Assembly: GCF_000565285.1 (NCBI RefSeq)
Contig: NZ_APVL01000005.1
Coordinates: 124,001-188,000 of the forward strand
Direction of reading: 5' to 3'
Length of the DNA: 64,000 nucleotides
DNA from: Cytobacillus firmus DS1
GTDB lineage: Bacteria > Bacillota > Bacilli > Bacillales > Cytobacillaceae
A program made the position numbers and the translations under genes. Under the pieces are notes generated by a model, which made no database searches, was not told the origin of the DNA, and was given only the letters and a program-made list of their open reading frames with translations. Shown in pieces: positions 8,836 to 17,824 of the stretch. Position 1 is the stretch's first letter; every line of letters starts with the position of its first letter.

Positions 8836-9030
8836 GTGAACATGGCGAATCGTTATATGGAGTTAATTTATGTTTATCAGTCGATGCTTAAAAGAGAACT
8901 GACAATCGATGAAATCCAATTTATTAAATGGATTGTGGCGAAAGAATTTGACCATCAAGGAATATTGGCAGCTGATCAGACTTCTGACCATTCCTTACAA
9001 GATGCTCCTTTATTATGCGAAACTATCTAA
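8836..9030 (+). CDS. small hypothetical protein
   Basis: A 64-codon gene with a good ribosome binding site (GGAGGAG five bases before GTG 8836; ATG 8842 is an alternative). The first ~38 residues look like two amphipathic helices (YMELIYVYQSMLKRELTIDE then FIKWIVAKEF), and the C-terminus is polar. I do not recognise the family. The helical-hairpin look suggests a small protein-binding regulator, but that is speculation. It stands alone, with a terminator about 100 bases downstream. Confidence 0.6.
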   Translation: MNMANRYMELIYVYQSMLKRELTIDEIQFIKWIVAKEFDHQGILAADQTSDHSLQDAPLLCETI

Positions 9031-9132
9031 TCCCTCTTTGTCACTGCTGCATTCTTCTTTTTTCCTCAACTCTTTGTGCATAACCTAGATGATTCCAACT
9101 CAAAACAGATATCTCTTACATAAATAAGGAAG

Positions 9133-9157
9133 CCCTGCTTATTCAAGCAGGGTTTTT
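9133..9157 (+). terminator. Rho-independent terminator
   Basis: CCCTGCTT-ATTC-AAGCAGGG followed by TTTTTC. It closes the small gene at 8836. Confidence 0.85.
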
Positions 9158-9256
9158 CTATGTAAATGGTATCGTTAAGTATCTCACAACTCTTAAAATA
9201 TAGTAAAATAGAACTAAGCTTCCATGCAATTATTCTATTTGAAAGGAAGTGTGCTA

Positions 9257-9979
9257 ATGAAGAAGCGAGCTGCACAATCGGATATCGTGTTAAGAGAGTT
9301 GCGAAGAGCGAAGGAGGAGAGTGCTGCCGGTACTGCACCTGCCTTGAATATGCAAAAGCCGGCACTTCCTCTGAATCTGCTGAAAATCTGGAAGGGAAGG
9401 CTGCTTATTCTTGCTATTATGGGCCTTATTTTGGCAGGTTATTTATTTGTGTCTCAATATAATAGCAATGCCAAAAAGGAAAGCATTCTATTTGTCGATC
9501 AAGTGAGGGATTTGGCCATGCTTGCATCTGCAGAAGCTCATGTAAAAGTGGTCATTGAGCATGAGGACAATAAGCTTTTTGGCAAGGAGATCAGCTTGAA
9601 TGTCCCTGGCACTAAACGGGAGCTGCTGATGATTGTGCCAGCCACAGTCATTGCCGGAGTGAAACTGGATAGCATGTCCCGTGAAAATATAAAGGTCAAT
9701 GAAGAAGAGAAAAAGCTGGAAATCATTCTTCCTCGTGCAGACCTCCTGCAGGAGCCGGCCATCCAATTAGATCAGGTGGTGGCTATCTCAGATGAGGGGC
9801 TTCTGCGGGGAGAACCGCAGTGGGATGATGGGTTTGCTTATGCAGCTGAAGCACAGGAAAAAATAAAAGAAGAGGCCATCCAAATGAACCTCCTGGAAAG
9901 AGCAGAAAAAAATGCAGAGAAAATCCTGAAAGAATATTTCAGTACACTTGGATACAGTACGAAAATTGTATTTAAATAA
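9257..9979 (+). CDS. membrane-anchored DUF4230-like protein
   Basis: A protein of 240 residues: a short basic cytoplasmic N-terminus, one membrane segment near residues 52-70 (LLILAIMGLILAGYLF), and an external alpha/beta domain. The segment AHVKVVIEHEDNKLFGKEISLNVPGTKRELLMIVPA resembles DUF4230 proteins, whose function is unknown. ATG 9257 is preferred because GAAAGGAAG lies just upstream; an in-frame ATG at 9224 has no such site. The C-terminal LLERAEKNAEKILKEYF helix and following strand are typical of this group. It stands alone between two terminators. Confidence 0.6.
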   Translation: MKKRAAQSDIVLRELRRAKEESAAGTAPALNMQKPALPLNLLKIWKGRLLILAIMGLILAGYLFVSQYNSNAKKESILFVDQVRDLAMLASAEAHVKVVIEHEDNKLFGKEISLNVPGTKRELLMIVPATVIAGVKLDSMSRENIKVNEEEKKLEIILPRADLLQEPAIQLDQVVAISDEGLLRGEPQWDDGFAYAAEAQEKIKEEAIQMNLLERAEKNAEKILKEYFSTLGYSTKIVFK

Positions 9980-10023
9980 GAGGTACTCAGGCATAAACTT
10001 TTGCAGCTGTTAAGTCAGTAATC

Positions 10024-10060
10024 TAAAAAAAATCAGCGCTTCACCAGGCGCTGATTTTCT
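10024..10060. terminator. bidirectional terminator
   Basis: AATCAGCGC-(8)-GCGCTGATT with A-rich left and T-rich right flanks. It can serve both the gene ending at 9979 (+) and the PilZ gene ending at 10065 (-). Confidence 0.8.
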
Positions 10061-10064
10061 TCAA

Positions 10065-10433
10065 TCAAACAGATGTTTCTCTTGCACATTTTTTTATGTC
10101 AGTGATTAATTTCTCCTGCATGTTTTCGTCAATGGAGAAGTGAATGCCATAGAAATAGTTTTCGCCATGGTTGTCCTTCCAGACTATTTCTCCATGTACT
10201 TTATATTCAATTTCAATCAGAAGAAAACGGATGGAAACTTTAGACGGTTTTTGCTGAGAAAAAGGGATGTCCAATGAAGTGCATAGTTTTAGTCCGTTCG
10301 GGCTGACATCAACCAGCTTGGCTGTACCTTCAGAAGTTTCTACAGCATTTCCATTTATTTCATCAATCGTGAAAAAGGCAAGTATAGGTTTGCCGAATGA
10401 AAAACGGAAGCTTTCCTCTCTTTTAAAGCGCAT
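10065..10433 (-). CDS. PilZ-domain c-di-GMP receptor candidate
   Basis: A 122-residue single-domain protein. The N-terminus is rich in Arg (MRFKREESFRF), where PilZ proteins place the c-di-GMP-binding RxxxR loop, and VDVSPNGLKL fits the second PilZ motif (D/N)xSxxG. Such proteins bind c-di-GMP and act on flagella, polysaccharide synthesis or transcription. It starts 20 bases after the GGDEF-EAL gene with a GGAGAGG site, so the two are probably cotranscribed and functionally linked. The spacing of the Arg pair is not perfectly canonical. Confidence 0.75.
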   Translation of the reverse strand: MRFKREESFRFSFGKPILAFFTIDEINGNAVETSEGTAKLVDVSPNGLKLCTSLDIPFSQQKPSKVSIRFLLIEIEYKVHGEIVWKDNHGENYFYGIHFSIDENMQEKLITDIKKCARETSV

Positions 10434-10453
10434 AATCCAAAATCCTCTCCTAT

Positions 10454-12982
10454 TTAAGCATTCTTCAGTTTCTTTTTGCGGAGCATTTCGTTAAATTCCT
10501 CTTTCTTGAGCGGTTTGCTGTAATAATAGCCCTGCACAAGCCTGCAGCCTTGTTTCTGCAGAAATAACAGCTGCTTCTGCGTCTCTACACCTTCGCATAA
10601 AACTTCAGCTCCCAGCCGCTTGGTTAAAAGGAAGATGCCTTCAAATATTGCTCTTTCTCTTTCGCCATTCGGCAAACCAATCATAAAGGATCTGTCAATT
10701 TTAATTTTATGGATAGGGAGCTCTTTCATATATTTCAAGGAAGAATAGCCTGTCCCAAAGTCATCAAGGGAGACCCTGATGCCCAATTCCTGTAGTTCTT
10801 CCAAAATGAATGAAATGCTTTCCATATCATGGAGAAGCGTATCCTCGGTCAGCTCAAATTCAATCATGTGCGGATCTGTGCCGAATTCCCTCAAAATATC
10901 TCTTGCAATATTCAGGAAGCTTTTTTTCTCAAGGGTGGCAGGTGAAATATTGATGGCAAGCGGAACGGAATAGCCTTGTGCTTCCCAGTCTTTCTGCTGT
11001 TTGAAAGCCGCGCGCATAACCCAATAAGTGACCTCATCAATAATGCCAATCTTCTCGCAGAGCGGAATGAACTCCACCGGAGAAATGGAGCCTAATACTG
11101 GATGAGTGAACCGCAGCAGCACTTCTGCGCCCGCCATTTTATTTTCGGCAATATTAACCTGCGGCTGATAGACCAGATGGAAATAATCGCTGTCAATCGC
11201 TTTCTTTAATTCATCCTCCAGCTGGATGGTCCTTTCAATCTCGGAGGCCAGCTCGCTGGTATAAAAATGATATTGATTCCGTCCTTTTTCTTTGGACTGG
11301 TATAATGCCTGGTCGGCTTTTGTTATTAATTGCTCCATGGTTCCGCCGTCATTCGGGTAGATGGAAATCCCAATGGAGGAGGTGGTAGTAAATTCCCTTC
11401 CTTTTATGATCCATGGCTTCTGCAGAGACTTGATCAGTCTGTTTGCAATTCTTCCAACATCCTGCCCGGTATCAAAGCGATCGAGAATAATCGCAAATTC
11501 ATCTCCGCCAAGCCTTGCGATTGTATCTGACTGACGGATACAGGATTCTGCTCTCCTGACAAATTTCTTCAGAAGCTCATCGCCGGTATCATGTCCGAAT
11601 GTATCATTCACCCATTTAAAACGGTCGCAGTCCAGCAGTAAAAGAGCAAAGTGGTGGTTATTGCGGCCAGCTGAGCGAATAGAATGGGATAACCGGTCGT
11701 AAAAAAGCCTGCGGTTGGGGATTCCGGTCAATATATCGTAAAAGGCCATTTGTTTAAGTTCTTCCTCGTATCCCTTTTGAGCGGAAATATCGCGTGATGA
11801 TGAAATGAAATGCTGAAATACCCCTTCTTCATTGAAAACAGGGACTGTTTTGGTCTGAACCCAAACGGTGCTTCCATCCTTTTTCTTCATTCGAAACTCA
11901 ATGCTATCCTTTTTCTTTTCCTCAATCCCATTCTTAAATCGGCGATGGAATATGTGTAAATCTTCAGAAGCAATGAAATGGGAAAGCTCCTTTCCCAGCA
12001 TTTCTGCCGGATTGAAGCCAAGCATATTGGCATGAGAAGGAGATGCATAGATAATGATCTTTTCTTCGTTTACGAGACGGATTAAATCAGTAGAATATTC
12101 TGTAATCAGCCTGTATTTTTCTTCTTTTTCAGTAAGCGATTTTTTTATCCGTTTTTGTTCGCTGATGTCACGAGTAATTGCGGCAATGCCATAAATCTCA
12201 TTATTGGTATTAAGAAGTGGGAACAAATTAACACAGATATCTATTAGTGTGCCGTCTTTTCGCTGAAAAACCGCTTCATAGTCGTTAATATATTCTCCTT
12301 TTAATAGACGTTCTCTCATTCTTTCACTTTCCTCCAGTGTATTTTGAGGAATGATAGGGAGGAGCTCGCCTATGATTTCTTCCTTTTTCCACCCGAACAT
12401 CTTTTCAAAAGCAGGATTGACATATTTGACTGTTCTGTCAATATTGACAATGTCAATTGCATCGTGGGAACTGTTAAATAAAGCTTCTAATTGTTCAACT
12501 GTTTCATATAACTCATTTTGCATGTTTATTTTAGCGGTAATATCCTTAACCAGAACATAGACTCCCTCCACACGATTTTCGATCATAAAGGGGACCGTCC
12601 GGATCTGAAGTGATATTTCATGTCTGTTCTTATGAAGAAAGCGGATGGGGAATTCCTGATTCTGCCCCTTTAATGTTTTGCTGAAATGCATTTTCACCTG
12701 GTTTAAATCCTTAGTGCGGATATAATCTGTTAATTTCATATTCTTTAATTCTTCAATCGTGTAACCTGTAATGGTTGAGAAAGCATTATTTGCTTTAAGC
12801 AGCTCAGCAGCTCTATTAATGAGCAGAATGCCGTCCAGGTTCTGTTCAAATAGTGAGCCATACGTCGTTTGCTTCATGGAAGAAACTCTGCTCTTTCGGT
12901 TAAACGCCATGCAGAATCCAAGTAAAGCAAAAACAAGTGCAGTAAGCAGAATTTCAATTCGATAAGTTAAAAGGAAATCCAA
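10454..12982 (-). CDS. membrane PAS-GGDEF-EAL c-di-GMP enzyme
   Basis: An 842-residue protein with one N-terminal membrane segment (ILLTALVFALLGFCMAF), about three PAS domains, a GGDEF domain with intact RLGGDEF and the inhibitory RxxD site (RQSD, five residues upstream), and a C-terminal EAL domain. The EAL box reads EVLLRF, but INISP, FELTED, LDDFGTGYSS, EGVET and QGYYYSKP are present, so both activities could be retained. The TTG at 12982 is chosen because GAAAGGAG lies seven bases upstream and a good promoter lies at 13020-13048. An upstream in-frame ATG at 13054 would precede that promoter. The PilZ gene follows. Confidence 0.9.
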   Translation of the reverse strand: MDFLLTYRIEILLTALVFALLGFCMAFNRKSRVSSMKQTTYGSLFEQNLDGILLINRAAELLKANNAFSTITGYTIEELKNMKLTDYIRTKDLNQVKMHFSKTLKGQNQEFPIRFLHKNRHEISLQIRTVPFMIENRVEGVYVLVKDITAKINMQNELYETVEQLEALFNSSHDAIDIVNIDRTVKYVNPAFEKMFGWKKEEIIGELLPIIPQNTLEESERMRERLLKGEYINDYEAVFQRKDGTLIDICVNLFPLLNTNNEIYGIAAITRDISEQKRIKKSLTEKEEKYRLITEYSTDLIRLVNEEKIIIYASPSHANMLGFNPAEMLGKELSHFIASEDLHIFHRRFKNGIEEKKKDSIEFRMKKKDGSTVWVQTKTVPVFNEEGVFQHFISSSRDISAQKGYEEELKQMAFYDILTGIPNRRLFYDRLSHSIRSAGRNNHHFALLLLDCDRFKWVNDTFGHDTGDELLKKFVRRAESCIRQSDTIARLGGDEFAIILDRFDTGQDVGRIANRLIKSLQKPWIIKGREFTTTSSIGISIYPNDGGTMEQLITKADQALYQSKEKGRNQYHFYTSELASEIERTIQLEDELKKAIDSDYFHLVYQPQVNIAENKMAGAEVLLRFTHPVLGSISPVEFIPLCEKIGIIDEVTYWVMRAAFKQQKDWEAQGYSVPLAINISPATLEKKSFLNIARDILREFGTDPHMIEFELTEDTLLHDMESISFILEELQELGIRVSLDDFGTGYSSLKYMKELPIHKIKIDRSFMIGLPNGERERAIFEGIFLLTKRLGAEVLCEGVETQKQLLFLQKQGCRLVQGYYYSKPLKKEEFNEMLRKKKLKNA

Positions 12983-13019
12983 AGGAATTCTCCTTTCAAA
13001 ATTTGGCAGATTTTTTCTT

Positions 13020-13048
13020 ATCATAGAATGTATAGTTCGAAAGTTCAA
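13020..13048 (-). promoter_or_regulatory. sigma-A promoter of the GGDEF-EAL gene
   Basis: On the minus strand TTGAAC (13048-13043), a 17-base spacer, and TATGAT (13025-13020). It lies about 40 bases upstream of the TTG start. Confidence 0.65.
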
Positions 13049-13230
13049 TAACATTGTCGTGAAATGTCAAAAAAACTGGGTGAAAAGTCCTGATTATCTA
13101 TTAAAATGCTTTAGGTGCATTTACAATGTTTTTTCATGAATAAAAATTATGGACGCCAGATAGTCCATTCGATATATTAAAGAAGGCTGAAAATAAATAT
13201 TAATACTCGGGTGATAAAGGTGAATAAAAA

Positions 13231-14418
13231 ATGAAAATAAGCACTGCCTTTCAAGCTGCAGCTTATACAGCATCGGCAACAGCATTTGCAGTACTGAATT
13301 TGACGATTATAGGAGAAAAACAGGCGCAATGGATATGGACGATGCTTCTGGCAGTGTCAATAGTCCTTATTTGGACACTGTGCAGGAAGAATGACCGCTT
13401 AAGGCAGCTTAACAGCGACCTTGAAAAGTCGAGAATCGATGCAGAAAAAAGCAAAGAGGCTTTGAACAGTAAGATACAGGACTATGAGAATCTGCTGTAT
13501 TCCCTTGATGGAGCCATCTTTTCAATTGATTTGAAAAAGGATCAGGTTTATTTTTCGAAGGGGCTTGAAGAAATGTTTGGGCATGAAGAGAAACATCCCA
13601 GCCGCTTGAGGCAATATGTCCATCCTAATGACATGACCCGGCTGGACGAGTTTGAAAAAATGCTGCAGGAAGGGCAGCCCGGTGATATCGAATATCGGGT
13701 TATTCAGAAGGATGACATGGTAAAGTGGGTTATCCAGAGATCGGCTCCTATAATGGATAATGATGGAACTGTTTCAAAAATAACTGGACACATCATCGAT
13801 ATCACGGAGAGGAAGCAGCTGGAGCTAAGTCTGAAGCAAATGGCTTTTAACGATGATCTTACAGATTTGCCGAATCGCAAAGCGCTTGACCGTCATATCG
13901 GAAAAGCCCTTGCACGTTCAAAAAGGCACGGCCATCCTTTTGGGATCATGTTTATTGATTTAGATTGGTTCAAAAAAGTCAATGATACGATGGGACATGA
14001 TGCAGGGGATCAGCTCTTGAAAGAAGTAGCTTTAAGACTGGGTGAAAGCGTCAGGGAAGAAGACATGATCAGCAGAATTGGCGGAGATGAATTTGTAGTG
14101 GTTTTTGAAGGTATATCCAAAGATGAGATTGAGAGAATTGCAGAAAGAATTATTAAAACGGCAGCGCTTCCTTATCTCATAAATGGCCAGGAAGCTCAAA
14201 TATCAGTCAGTATAGGGGTCAGCTTGTATCCAGACGATGGCGAGAGCAAAGAAACACTGCTTGAAAATGCAGATAAAGCCATGTATTATGCAAAGAATAA
14301 TGGGAAAAACAGCTGCAAAGTATATACATCAGATCTAAATGATATAACATCCAATAAAGTGGGGTTCTTAGAAAAGTGGAAGAATGCTCTGCAAAGTTCC
14401 CTGTTTAATTTTGGATAA
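13231..14418 (+). CDS. membrane PAS-GGDEF diguanylate cyclase
   Basis: A 395-residue protein with two N-terminal membrane segments (within residues 5-50), a coiled linker, a PAS domain (about 85-195, ending GHIIDITERKQ) and a GGDEF domain (about 205-375). The active site is intact (RIGGDEFVVVF), with an RxxD inhibition site (REED) five residues upstream. It should make c-di-GMP from two GTP and be subject to product inhibition. AAAGG lies before the ATG. It is divergent from the GGDEF-EAL gene, so a cyclase and a bifunctional enzyme share one ~250-base intergenic region. Confidence 0.9.
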   Translation: MKISTAFQAAAYTASATAFAVLNLTIIGEKQAQWIWTMLLAVSIVLIWTLCRKNDRLRQLNSDLEKSRIDAEKSKEALNSKIQDYENLLYSLDGAIFSIDLKKDQVYFSKGLEEMFGHEEKHPSRLRQYVHPNDMTRLDEFEKMLQEGQPGDIEYRVIQKDDMVKWVIQRSAPIMDNDGTVSKITGHIIDITERKQLELSLKQMAFNDDLTDLPNRKALDRHIGKALARSKRHGHPFGIMFIDLDWFKKVNDTMGHDAGDQLLKEVALRLGESVREEDMISRIGGDEFVVVFEGISKDEIERIAERIIKTAALPYLINGQEAQISVSIGVSLYPDDGESKETLLENADKAMYYAKNNGKNSCKVYTSDLNDITSNKVGFLEKWKNALQSSLFNFG

Positions 14419-14420
14419 AA

Positions 14421-14464
14421 GAAAGGATAGGATTCCTCAGCCTTGGGGAATTCTATCCTTTTTT
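14421..14464. terminator. terminator between the cyclase and STAS genes
   Basis: AAGGATAG...CTATCCTT with extra pairing inside (GATTCC with GGAATT) and a trailing run of six T on the plus strand. Confidence 0.8.
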
Positions 14465-14465
14465 G

Positions 14466-14933
14466 TTACGCGATATGTTTTATCAATTTAAAGAATCCGA
14501 GGATCTGAAGAATTTCATATACGGTTCCTTTGGCTTTAATAATATCCGGTTTTATTCCCAGATCCCTTGAGCCGATAATGAGCTTATAAAGACCATTGGC
14601 ACCAGCAGAATCAATAAAAGACAAATGGGATAAATCGATTTGCAGACGTTTGAAGCCTGTAAACCTTTCCCTAAAGGAGGAGAGAAAAATATCAAGCTGT
14701 TCCGAAGATAAATAATCTAAATGTCCTTTTAGGGATAATTTAATTTCTGTGCCGTCATCAATACACGTAACATTGAAGTCCTGGTTAGGGAACCTTTTTT
14801 GCAATAGATTAATAAATATATCCAGCTCTTCACTCAGTTTTAAAGCATCCTTTGATGATAGCTCGTCTATATTTACCTTTTCTATCATTTCTCTCCGTTT
14901 TGTTTCAAATAACCTGGTAAGCGAAATTAGCAT
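14466..14933 (-). CDS. STAS-domain protein
   Basis: A 155-residue protein with a ~45-residue helical N-terminal extension and a C-terminal STAS domain. The domain has the strand-helix motif IDLSHLSFIDSAGANGLYKL with a potential phosphorylatable Ser. It is longer than the RsbV-type proteins at 7492 and 18722. It is a single-gene unit with a GAGGTGA site before the ATG. It is a possible third antagonist competing for the two RsbW-like ATPases in this region, but partner choice is inference. Confidence 0.75.
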   Translation of the reverse strand: MLISLTRLFETKRREMIEKVNIDELSSKDALKLSEELDIFINLLQKRFPNQDFNVTCIDDGTEIKLSLKGHLDYLSSEQLDIFLSSFRERFTGFKRLQIDLSHLSFIDSAGANGLYKLIIGSRDLGIKPDIIKAKGTVYEILQILGFFKLIKHIA

Positions 14934-15107
14934 TGTGTCACCTCAATCTCTCTTGAAATTATTATATATAGTATTAAAGTCCTATTAGTAACATGCGTAT
15001 AGTATTATATACCTATAAAACTCTCAAATTCAAGAGATAAATCTTAGATTATTCTATTATTTAATATTCAGCGGGTTTAATGGGATGTTTTCATGAGAAA
15101 GGGAAAT

Positions 15108-15184
15108 GGAAAAAATAAGAGGCAAACATCTGTTTAACAGCCATTGTTTTAATCTCGCGGCTATTGTGAGATGCTTGCCTCCAT
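15108..15184 (-). terminator. possible long-stem terminator of the HD-GYP operon
   Basis: On the minus strand GAGGCAAGCATCT pairs with AGATGTTTGCCTC across a ~45-base loop, then TTATTTTTT. The left arm lies in the last codons of the HD-GYP gene. Confidence 0.55.
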
Positions 15185-17212
15185 CGCTAAGAGCGGATAT
15201 TCGATTAAAAGGGAGGTTCCTTCTGAACAGGAATAGATTTGCAGGCCATTAGAATAGTTTGCGATTAAATTATATCCCCGTCCTAATGAGCGTTTGCTGG
15301 AATAGCCTGAAATTAATATAGCTTTGGGCAGTTCATGCAGCGGAATCCCTGAACCTTTATCAGAGAGAAGAAACTGCAGGGTGCCTTCTTTTTTATATAC
15401 CGAGAAAGTACCGGCTGTTGCATGTTTTATGATGTTTGAGGCTGCTTCTGAAATTGCTACCAATACTTTCATAGTTGAAATGTCTACTGGAAATTGTTCA
15501 AGAATTTCTTTAGCAAATGCCCTTGTTTTCGGTACATCCGCGGACTTGCGAATAGCCATTTCGCCAATTTGTTCCCCGAGCTGGCATTCGAGAGCCGCTT
15601 TGGTTGTAAGCAGCTTGACTTTACCTTGAGAGATGGTGTTGATAACCATAACATAGGATTCTAAAATATTATGCTCAAGCCGTTTTCTGTATTGCATGTA
15701 TGGAGTGATATTATGCACAAAAATGGCAGCTTCATCACCTGAAAAAGGTATAGCATGTACATTGAAATGTTCATTTGCATCCATGTAAGTTTCATTTACA
15801 GGCTTTTGTCTTTCCATTGATGTTTCTGCCAGTTCCAAAATAAATTCATTGGAAGGCTTTCCTTTAGCATTATAAATGACCCCGCTTTTAACAGTGACAA
15901 AAAAGGATTCGCCAATATGGGAGTATGTGTCAACTTCTGAATATTGGGTGGATATCATGTCTGAATCTTCAGTTAATTCGTTTTGGATATTGGGATTCGA
16001 GACTGTATAAAGCATCTGTTCGATGTGGAATAAGTCAATCTTATCAACCAGTTTTGGATCAAGCACCGTTCCAGCTTTTTCTCTAAGCAGCTTTAAAATG
16101 GTCTCTTTATCCTGATGACGTGAAATGATATGATCCAATTCATTTCCGATGGCGAGAATTCTGGCGCCAAGCGGAATTTCTTCACCCTGCAGCCTTTTCG
16201 GAAAACCTTTCCCATCCCAGCGTTCATGATGATGAAGAATCCAGTCTGAAAAAGATTCATTGGGAAACATTGTTTTTACAATTTCCATGGCCTTCTCAGG
16301 ATGTTTTTTATATTCTCTTTCCTCAGATAAAGTTAAATCCCCTCTTTTTCTGAAAATATAGGAAGGAAGCAATGCTTTTCCGATATCATGGATAATGGCA
16401 GCCTGCACCAGATCATGTCTTTTTCTCTTGGGATAGCTGAAATCATCAAGCAGGATTTCGCATATCTCCGCTACCCTATTGCCATGACCGGTCAAACTGG
16501 ATTTAATTCGTCCTTCCAGTACTTGGATGAAGGCTTTGGATGATTCTTTCCGCAGTGCCAGCTGTTTCATAAACTCGTTAGAAAACAGGATGACAACAAG
16601 CAAGAAGAATAAGGTGTAAAGCATAAGGGAAATTAGTTCGGCTTCACTGCGATGATAAAGTAATTTTGATAAGACAATAATACTCACGAAAATGGGAATA
16701 ACCAGCTCGGAAACTTTTTGTTTCAAATTTTTAAACATCTTTTTGCCAAGTACTGTTGCTTCAATGCCTTCCAGGTAAATAAAGTTGGTTACTTCCAAGG
16801 AGATTGCTGCAATTATCACTGTTGCAAAAATACTGGTTGGATGGAGCGCTTCAAGTAAGATATAGGCTGGGACTATGGACGCTATATACATGCCAAGTGT
16901 AACTAAAAGGCGCATAAGCGGAATTCGGCGCTTCCTCATATTTTTTAAGTAGTAGGCTAAGACAGCTAAAAAAATTGCTAAAACTGCAGCTGAAAAACCT
17001 TCATACAGTAATAAAAATAACCACCCTATTCCTCCGGCTGAATATCCATCTCCACTCGGTAAACGAAGTGGAAGTACTTCCAAAATCATTACAATGACAC
17101 ATGTAATTAAAAAGACATCAGTATGAATTAAATTAAAATCAAGAATTGAATAAATTAGAGATGCCAGAGCTGTTATTATTAAGCTGATGGTAAACCAATT
17201 TAAGACTTTCAT
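15161..17212 (-). CDS. membrane HD-GYP protein fused to an RsbW-like ATPase
   Basis: A 683-residue fusion. Residues 1-230 hold about six or more membrane segments. An HD-GYP-type phosphohydrolase follows (about 240-400) with TGHGNRVAEI, HDIGK and HHERWDGKGFP. A PAS-like segment spans about 430-530. An RsbW-type ATPase ends the protein (about 560-683), with EAASNIIKHA, DKGSGIP and GYSSKRSLGRGYNLI. HD-GYP enzymes degrade c-di-GMP, but here GYP reads GFP and the usual metal-ligand Asp in the (V/I)AD..D motif appears as Asn (LAIGNELD). Activity may therefore be altered or replaced by sensing. The ATG overlaps the DUF5317-like stop (ATGA), so translation is coupled. It is the last gene of the riboswitch operon and the likely kinase for its STAS protein. 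Confidence 0.82.
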   Translation of the reverse strand: MKVLNWFTISLIITALASLIYSILDFNLIHTDVFLITCVIVMILEVLPLRLPSGDGYSAGGIGWLFLLLYEGFSAAVLAIFLAVLAYYLKNMRKRRIPLMRLLVTLGMYIASIVPAYILLEALHPTSIFATVIIAAISLEVTNFIYLEGIEATVLGKKMFKNLKQKVSELVIPIFVSIIVLSKLLYHRSEAELISLMLYTLFFLLVVILFSNEFMKQLALRKESSKAFIQVLEGRIKSSLTGHGNRVAEICEILLDDFSYPKRKRHDLVQAAIIHDIGKALLPSYIFRKRGDLTLSEEREYKKHPEKAMEIVKTMFPNESFSDWILHHHERWDGKGFPKRLQGEEIPLGARILAIGNELDHIISRHQDKETILKLLREKAGTVLDPKLVDKIDLFHIEQMLYTVSNPNIQNELTEDSDMISTQYSEVDTYSHIGESFFVTVKSGVIYNAKGKPSNEFILELAETSMERQKPVNETYMDANEHFNVHAIPFSGDEAAIFVHNITPYMQYRKRLEHNILESYVMVINTISQGKVKLLTTKAALECQLGEQIGEMAIRKSADVPKTRAFAKEILEQFPVDISTMKVLVAISEAASNIIKHATAGTFSVYKKEGTLQFLLSDKGSGIPLHELPKAILISGYSSKRSLGRGYNLIANYSNGLQIYSCSEGTSLLIEYPLLAMEASISQ

Positions 17213-17739
17213 GCTGTTTCATCCTTGGTATTAATCAAATGCGATGAATTTAAAGTTATTAAGAGAACTATCCCTATTCCGACTAATAAGTCTCCAGGAC
17301 TTAAAACGTACTTTATTAGAGGAATCCAATCACCTAATATGGATGTTATTGTGATTTCATCCATTAATTGGTGGCGGGAGTCCTGATCGAAAGAGACATC
17401 AGCTTGTCCAGTTAACTCCATAGAGGTTTTTGAAACTGGCATCAATCCTCCATTTAATAAAAGGGCAAACAAATTTAAAATTGCACCGGTAAATATCCAC
17501 TTTATTCCTGGAATAGATCTGTTTTTCCATAAACCGGCGATAATTCCTGAGAAAGTCAGGATCAGAATCATCTCTAATTTTTCTTCCGTCTTAATCGTAA
17601 TAAATGCTAATGCAATTTGAATTCCAAAGCATGCAATAATTAAAAGAGGCCATTGAAATTCTATATTTCTAAAAAATGATAGGGGATTTTTTTTCATCAA
17701 TAGAGTAATAACAAATGCTGACAATAAGAAATATATCAA
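17209..17739 (-). CDS. DUF5317-like integral membrane protein
   Basis: A membrane protein of ~176 residues with about five hydrophobic segments. Conserved-looking features are NGGLMPVS near the middle and GDWIPLIKYVLSPGDLLVGIGI near the end, which resemble DUF5317 proteins of unknown function. The start is uncertain: AAAGGAGG lies nine bases before TTG 17739 but only three before TTG 17745. It sits between a 29-codon peptide gene and the HD-GYP/ATPase gene, overlapping the latter by four bases. It is a candidate peptide-processing, transport or sensing partner, but nothing in the sequence proves this. Confidence 0.65.
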   Translation of the reverse strand: MIYFLLSAFVITLLMKKNPLSFFRNIEFQWPLLIIACFGIQIALAFITIKTEEKLEMILILTFSGIIAGLWKNRSIPGIKWIFTGAILNLFALLLNGGLMPVSKTSMELTGQADVSFDQDSRHQLMDEITITSILGDWIPLIKYVLSPGDLLVGIGIVLLITLNSSHLINTKDETA

Positions 17740-17759
17740 TTTCAAGGACCTCCTTTAAA

Positions 17760-17815
17760 GGATAATAAAACTGAAGACTTGCTGATATAAAAGCTAAAAT
17801 TATCACCAAGTCTTC
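17760..17815 (-). terminator. attenuator-like hairpin after the peptide gene
   Basis: On the minus strand GAAGACTTG (17815-17807) pairs with CAAGTCTTC (17781-17773), with an inner GATA/TATC pairing and a U-rich tail AGTTTTATT. It begins ten bases after the peptide stop. It could end most transcripts there and make the peptide more abundant than the downstream membrane proteins. Confidence 0.55.
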
Positions 17816-17824
17816 GTATTTTGA

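Noticed and set aside
12983-13054. 24-codon N-terminal extension of the GGDEF-EAL protein
   Set aside because: The ATG at 13054 lies upstream of a good promoter at 13020-13048, whereas TTG 12982 has a perfect ribosome binding site.
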